Source: Gammaproteobacteria bacterium
Lineage (GTDB): Bacteria > Pseudomonadota > Gammaproteobacteria > Steroidobacterales > PWYM01
Direction of reading: 5' to 3'
Length of the DNA stretch: 45,909 nucleotides
NCBI GenBank assembly: GCA_003567475.1
Contig: PWZL01000037.1
Coordinates: forward strand, 1-45,909
The notes under the pieces were generated by a model that saw nothing but the letters and a program-made list of their open reading frames with translations, ran no database searches and was not told the origin of the DNA. This document shows, piece by piece, positions 41,894 to 45,909 of this stretch. Each line of letters begins with the position of its first letter. Position 1 is the first letter of the stretch. Made by a program: the position numbers and the translations under genes.

Positions 41894-43860
41894 GTGCCGA
41901 CCCGCTGCGTGCGGGTCGTCGCCGCAGGCTCTGTCGGGGCTGCCGCCTGTCCGCGGGTGGCCGCCTCCGCCAGCAGTGCGGCGAGGGCCTCGTCAAGCGG
42001 CAGCACCCGCTGCCCCTTGGCGCCCAGGCGTCGGATGGAGACCGTCCGCTCCTCGACCTCGCGCTTGCCCAGCGCGATGATCACCGGGATTTTCTGCAGA
42101 CTGTGTTCGCGCACCTTGTAGTTGATCTTCTCGTTACGCAGGTCGAGTTCGGCGCGCAGTCCCGCGCTCCGGAACCGCCGCGCGACCTCCCGGGCGTAGT
42201 CGTCGGCATCGGAAGTGATGGTGGTCACCATCACCTGCACCGGCGCCAGCCACAGGGGCAGCGCGCCGGCGTAATGCTCGATCAGGATACCGGTGAAGCG
42301 TTCCAGTGAGCCGAACAGTGCCCGGTGCAGCATCACCGGCACATGCTTCTGACCGTCCTCGGCGATGTAACTCGCGCCCAGGCGGCCGGGCAGATTGAAA
42401 TCCACCTGCAGGGTGCCGCACTGCCAGTCGCGGCCGATCGCGTCGCGTAGCACGAATTCCAGCTTCGGGCCGTAGAAGGCGCCTTCGCCGGGGTTGTAGG
42501 TGTACTCCAGTCCGGTGGACTCGATGGCCGCTTTCAGCGCGCTTTCGGCCTTGTCCCAGATCCCGTTCTCGCCGATACGGTTCTCGGGGCGGTCGGCGAA
42601 CTTGATCCGTACGTCCTCGAAGCCGAAGTCCCGGTAGATGGACAATACCAGGCGGCAGACCTCGATGGCCTCTTCGGTGAGCTGGTCCTCGGTGCAGAAG
42701 ATGTGGGCATCGTCCTGGGTGAAATGGCGCACCCTGAGCAGTCCGTGCAGCGCCCCGGAGGGCTCGTAGCGGTGTACCTTGCCGAATTCCGCCGTGCGGA
42801 AGGGCAGGTCGCGGTAGCTCTTCAACCCATGCCGGAACACCGCCACGTGGCCCGGGCAGTTCATGGGTTTGAGCGCCCAGACCCGGTCGTCGGCAGTCTC
42901 GGTGACGTACATATGATCACCGTAGCTCTGCCAGTGACCGGAGGTCTCCCAGAGGCTGCGGTCCATGATGTCAGGCGTGTTGATCTCGACGTAGTCGGCC
43001 TCCTGCTGACGATGGCGCATGTAGTCGATCAGCGCCTGGAACAGGGCCCAGCCCCGCGGATGCCAGAATACCGAGCCGACGGCGTCGTCCTGAAAATGGA
43101 ACAGATCCATTTGCCGGCCGAGCTTGCGGTGGTCACGGCGCTCGGCCTCCTCGATCTGGGTGAGATAGGCCTTGAGCTGCTTGTCATGCGCCCAGGCTGT
43201 GCCATAGACGCGCTGCAGCATCTCGTTGGCGGCGTCGCCCCGCCAGTAGGCGCCGGCGAGCTTGGTCAGCTTGAAGGCATGGCCGAGGCGCCCGGTCGAG
43301 GGCAGGTGCGGGCCGCGACACAGATCGATGAACCCGCCTTGGCGGTACAGCGAGACGGGTTCATCGCCCGGGATTGAAGCGATGATCTCCGCTTTATAGG
43401 CCTCACCCTGGTCGCGGAAAAAGGCCACGGCGGCCTCGCGGTCCCACTCCTCGCGCACGATGACCTCGTCGCGGTCGACAATCTCATGCATGCGCGCCTC
43501 GATCTTCTCGAGGTCCTCGGGGGTGAAGGGCTCATCGCGGGCGAAGTCGTAGTAGAAGCCATTCTCGATGGCCGGGCCGATGGTGACCTGGGTTTCCGGG
43601 TAGAGCTCCTTCACGGCCTCGGCCATGATGTGGGCGGCATCGTGGCGCAGCAGTTCGAGGCCGGCCTCGGAATCGCGGGTGATGATCTCGACCCGGGTAT
43701 CTTCCGCCAGCTGGGCGGAGAGATCGCGGTCGCGGCCGTCGACGCGCATCGCCACGGCCGCCTTGGCCAAGCCGGTGCCAATGCTGGCGGCGAGCTCACT
43801 GCCGCTGACGGGCGTGTCGAAGTGCCGGACCGAGCCGTCCGGCAGGGTGATCCTGGGCAT
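41890..43860 (-). CDS. thrS: Threonyl-tRNA synthetase
   Basis: A 656-residue class II synthetase that charges tRNA-Thr. The TGS domain is at the N-terminus ([12 protein letters not shown]). The editing domain shows [11 protein letters not shown] and [11 protein letters not shown]. The catalytic core has zinc ligands in [10 protein letters not shown] and the motif 2 region [15 protein letters not shown], and the [13 protein letters not shown] motif 3. The anticodon-binding domain follows. A 20-residue Ala/Thr-rich tail ends the protein. The ATG at 43860 has GAGG five bases upstream. Unlike in E. coli, infC and rpmI-rplT do not follow it. It converges with the duplicated hydrolase gene. Confidence 0.97.
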   Translation of the reverse strand: MPRITLPDGSVRHFDTPVSGSELAASIGTGLAKAAVAMRVDGRDRDLSAQLAEDTRVEIITRDSEAGLELLRHDAAHIMAEAVKELYPETQVTIGPAIENGFYYDFARDEPFTPEDLEKIEARMHEIVDRDEVIVREEWDREAAVAFFRDQGEAYKAEIIASIPGDEPVSLYRQGGFIDLCRGPHLPSTGRLGHAFKLTKLAGAYWRGDAANEMLQRVYGTAWAHDKQLKAYLTQIEEAERRDHRKLGRQMDLFHFQDDAVGSVFWHPRGWALFQALIDYMRHRQQEADYVEINTPDIMDRSLWETSGHWQSYGDHMYVTETADDRVWALKPMNCPGHVAVFRHGLKSYRDLPFRTAEFGKVHRYEPSGALHGLLRVRHFTQDDAHIFCTEDQLTEEAIEVCRLVLSIYRDFGFEDVRIKFADRPENRIGENGIWDKAESALKAAIESTGLEYTYNPGEGAFYGPKLEFVLRDAIGRDWQCGTLQVDFNLPGRLGASYIAEDGQKHVPVMLHRALFGSLERFTGILIEHYAGALPLWLAPVQVMVTTITSDADDYAREVARRFRSAGLRAELDLRNEKINYKVREHSLQKIPVIIALGKREVEERTVSIRRLGAKGQRVLPLDEALAALLAEAATRGQAAAPTEPAATTRTQRVGT

Positions 43861-44018
43861 GGTTGTCCTCATGGCGTTGGGGTGCCGCTTGACACCCTCG
43901 CGACCCTCGATTGTACGGCGTCGCGGGGGCGTCTGGCGAGGCGTGACGCGGTGCCGGCCGCTGGGGCCTGCGGCCACGACGCGCTACCATGGGGTCTCAT
44001 GCTGCCACTGGAGGAGAC

Positions 44019-44795
44019 ATGGCCGCGCTCGAAGTCCACCAGTTTGCCTGCCTGTCCGATAATTACGGGTTTCTCGTCCATGATCCAGCCTCCGGGGCCA
44101 CGGCCTGCATCGACACGCCCGATGCTGCAGCCGTGCTGGCGGCGCTGGCAGAGCGCGGCTGGCGCCTGACGGCGATCTGGAATACCCATCATCACCCGGA
44201 CCACGCCGGGGGCAATCTCGCGGTCAAGGCCGCGACCCATTGTGAGGTTGTCGCTCCGGCGGCCGAGGCCGCGCGCATTCCAGGGGTCGACCGGACCGTG
44301 GTCGAGGGCGATGAGCTCAGGCTGGGAGAGCATCGCTTTACCGTGCTTGAAACCCCGGGCCATACGGCCGGCCATGTCGTCTACGTCTGTGAGTGCCAGC
44401 GGCTGGCGTTCGTCGGCGATACCTTGTTCGCGCTCGGCTGCGGTCGGCTGTTCGAGGGCACGGCGGCGCAGATGTGGCAGAGTCTTGGCAAACTGCGCGG
44501 CTTGCCGCCGGAGACGCGGCTGTACTGCGCCCATGAGTACACCGAGGCCAACGCGCGCTATGCGCTGTCCGTCGATCGGCACAATCCGCTGCTTGCAGCC
44601 CGCGCCGATGTCATCGCCGTCACGCGCGCACGGGGCCTGCCGACGGTGCCCAGTCGCCTGGCCGAAGAACTTGCCACCAACCCGTTCCTGCGGGCCGACG
44701 AACCGACCCTCAAGGCGGTGCTGGGCATGCAGGATGCCGAGCCGGAGGCCGTCTTCGCCCGCCTCCGTGCAGGCAAGGACGCCTTCCAGGCCTGA
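44019..44795 (+). CDS. gloB: Hydroxyacylglutathione hydrolase (glyoxalase II)
   Basis: A 258-residue metallo-beta-lactamase-fold enzyme that hydrolyses S-D-lactoylglutathione, the second step of methylglyoxal detoxification. The binuclear metal site is in NTHHHPDHAGG, followed by ETPGHTAGHV, FVGDTLFALGCGRLFEG and YCAHEYTEANARYAL. The C-terminal helical domain holds RADEPTLKAVLG, characteristic of GloB. GGAGGAG lies 2-8 bases before the ATG. It is divergent from thrS, with a 158-base gap in which TACCAT at 43985 may be a -10 element. The two GST genes are consistent with an active glutathione system. Confidence 0.95.
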   Translation: MAALEVHQFACLSDNYGFLVHDPASGATACIDTPDAAAVLAALAERGWRLTAIWNTHHHPDHAGGNLAVKAATHCEVVAPAAEAARIPGVDRTVVEGDELRLGEHRFTVLETPGHTAGHVVYVCECQRLAFVGDTLFALGCGRLFEGTAAQMWQSLGKLRGLPPETRLYCAHEYTEANARYALSVDRHNPLLAARADVIAVTRARGLPTVPSRLAEELATNPFLRADEPTLKAVLGMQDAEPEAVFARLRAGKDAFQA

Positions 44796-44834
44796 GCCCC
44801 CGCCCGGCGCGTCGGCTCAGATCCGGGGGTCGGC

Positions 44835-45155
44835 TCAGCCCTGGCGAGGGCGGCGCAGCCGTCCCTGCATCATGAGGCCGGCGCCGCGCGCCGAGACGTG
44901 GGCCACCACGGCCTTCTTCCGGTGCAGCCGCACGACCCCCTCGACCGGTACCGGAAAGACCAGGGTGACGACCTGGCCGGTTTCCAGGCCTGTGTCGGCG
45001 CCCTCTACGAACACGCCCAGCGCGGACAGATTGCTCGCCTTGAAGCGCCGGGGTCGCTGGCCGCGGCCGCTGACGTAGACATCCGTGGCCACGGCATTGC
45101 GCTGCAACAGCCGCCGCTCGCCTGCCGGCCTGAAGTGATCCCTGCCTGCGCTCAT
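44835..45155 (-). CDS. PilZ-domain protein
   Basis: A 106-residue single-domain protein. The cyclic-di-GMP motifs are RRLLQR (RxxxR) near residue 14 and NLSALG near residue 43, where the usual D/NxSxxG motif begins with Asn. The rest (GVFVEGADTGLETGQVV, VVAHVSARGAGLMM) follows the PilZ barrel. It probably binds cyclic-di-GMP and acts through a partner. GAGAGGTGAGG precedes the ATG. It is convergent with gloB and stands alone. The partner and output are unknown. Confidence 0.82.
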   Translation of the reverse strand: MSAGRDHFRPAGERRLLQRNAVATDVYVSGRGQRPRRFKASNLSALGVFVEGADTGLETGQVVTLVFPVPVEGVVRLHRKKAVVAHVSARGAGLMMQGRLRRPRQG

Positions 45156-45278
45156 GCCTCACCTCTCCTGAACGTCACCCGGTGGATCATAGCCGCAAGG
45201 CGCCGGATCGTGGAAACTCCGGGCGTTATGTCGCGCGGCTGCCGGTGGTCGGATTTGTGCCGCGCGGCATCACGGCGG

Positions 45279-45307
45279 TTGACATGCCCGGCTGCGCGGC
45301 AGAAAAT
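45279..45307 (+). promoter_or_regulatory. Promoter of the tRNA-Tyr/Gly/Thr-tuf operon
   Basis: A perfect -35 TTGACA (45279-45284), 17 bases, then GAAAAT (45302-45307). The predicted start is about 10 bases before the tRNA-Tyr 5' end at 45325. The 169-base region between the PilZ start and tRNA-Tyr holds nothing else that I recognise. Confidence 0.65.
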
Positions 45308-45324
45308 ACTCGGCTTGTGTCCGC

Positions 45325-45409
45325 GGAGGGGTACCCAAGCGGTCAACGGGGGCAGACTGTAAATCTGCTGGCTTTGCCTTCGTAGGTTCGAATCCTACCC
45401 CCTCCACCA
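45325..45409 (+). tRNA. tRNA-Tyr (anticodon GUA)
   Basis: 85 bases with a long variable arm, as expected for bacterial tRNA-Tyr. The acceptor GGAGGGG pairs with CCCCTCC, and ACCA is encoded. The anticodon loop CTGTAAA gives GTA. It is the first of three tRNAs ahead of tuf. The 138 bases to the next tRNA hold GC-rich sequence with no gene. Confidence 0.96.
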
Positions 45410-45547
45410 GAAAGCGTGCGTCCGGGGCGAATGGGCTGCGGACGGTTTTGTCATCTCCGGAGCAAACGCCGGCGGTGCCCGGGTAGCCGGGCGGCGGGAG
45501 CAGCCAGGGGATGGGTCGGCGGCAGATGCCGGCGGGTCTTCAGTCGG

Positions 45548-45621
<74 letters not shown>

Positions 45622-45663
45622 GTCCCGTTTGCCCGACGCAGGGGATGAGCGGCCAGGAAACGC

Positions 45664-45739
<76 letters not shown>

Positions 45740-45793
45740 TCTGAAAATTCGTGGAAACAGGCGATTACGCACACTCGGGAGAGGCCTAAACCG

Positions 45794-45909
45794 ATGTCCA
45801 AGGAAAAGTTTGAGCGCAATAAGCCGCATGTGAACGTTGGGACGATTGGTCATGTTGACCATGGGAAGACGACGCTGACGGCTGCGTTGACGAAGGTGAT
45901 GGCTGAGAA
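45794..45909 (+). CDS. tuf: Elongation factor Tu, N-terminal part (partial, runs off the window)
   Basis: The first 38 codons encode the EF-Tu N-terminus: [20 protein letters not shown] and the P-loop [19 protein letters not shown] lies upstream of the ATG. Position directly behind three tRNAs matches tufB of E. coli. Translation continues beyond the right end of the window. Confidence 0.97.
   Translation, partial: MSKEKFERNKPHVNVGTIGHVDHGKTTLTAALTKVMAE

Noticed and set aside
44811-44838. Direct repeat GTCGGCTCAG twice, 18 bases apart, between gloB and the PilZ gene
   Set aside because: Ten bases only, with the second copy overlapping the PilZ stop; no further copies nearby and no function apparent.

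Overview
The window is a stretch of a high-GC (about two thirds G+C) bacterial chromosome, almost certainly a gammaproteobacterium. The birA-coaX-(SPOR)-tRNA-Thr and tRNA-Tyr/Gly/Thr-tuf neighbourhoods, the homodimeric-type AceE with an AceF next to it, the nu-class-like glutathione transferase and the GloB all fit that group. The Ectothiorhodospiraceae/Chromatiales side of the class is my best guess, but this is an inference from gene content and not a placement. Nearly everything looks chromosomal and housekeeping or lineage-specific. I see no integrase, transposase, phage module, toxin-antitoxin pair or CRISPR array.

Layout. 1-417: 3' end of a 23S rRNA, a 5S rRNA and an rRNA terminator. 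478-1787: two overlapping glutathione-transferase genes. 1836-4889 (minus): a vitamin B12 ABC importer (BtuF, BtuC, BtuD) with a cobalamin riboswitch and promoter. 4921-8226: an ECF sigma factor, its RskA-like membrane anti-sigma factor and a DUF4397 lipoprotein. The same promoter-like motif lies in front of the sigma gene and the lipoprotein gene. 8304-11901: an amidino-hydrolase related to arginine dihydrolases, a PlcP/LpxH2-type metallophosphoesterase, an atypical OmpR-type regulator with PHO-box-like repeats in the shared intergenic region, and a DMT exporter. 11935-15000: plsY, birA, coaX, a SPOR-like protein and tRNA-Thr(UGU).

15001-23120: an FMN-binding glutamate-synthase-domain protein, an SLC13 anion transporter, an Lrp/AsnC regulator divergent from aceE, then aceE and aceF. 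23171-27276 (minus): a Kv-like potassium channel, a ligase-ACP-acyltransferase fusion and a rhomboid protease, spaced as one operon. 27317-29619: a 92-residue unrecognised protein behind a strong promoter and a folded leader, an SDR dehydrogenase with a possibly leaderless mRNA, and a tandem universal stress protein. 29646-37038 (minus): a DUF945 protein with a C-terminal PPC-like domain, and a double-length tandem UvrA of 1828 residues. 37163-41893: ArgE, a membrane-anchored alpha/beta hydrolase coupled to a DUF3298-like lipoprotein, and a duplicated alpha/beta-hydrolase fold whose two nucleophile positions are not serine. 41890-45909: thrS, gloB, a PilZ protein, a strong promoter, tRNA-Tyr, tRNA-Gly, tRNA-Thr(GGU) and the start of tuf.

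How the parts connect. The B12 importer is under riboswitch control. The sigma/anti-sigma/lipoprotein set looks like a self-contained envelope-response circuit. The phosphoesterase/PHO-like region suggests phosphate-dependent lipid remodelling. The tRNA-Thr/Tyr/Gly/Thr-tuf cluster that is contiguous in Escherichia coli is here split by about 30 kb of ordinary genes. The most novel-looking items are the TGAATCC-N16-CGWA pair in the sigma module, the duplicated Ser-less hydrolase, the ligase fusion that lacks a canonical start at its apparent N-terminus, and the small protein with the structured leader.
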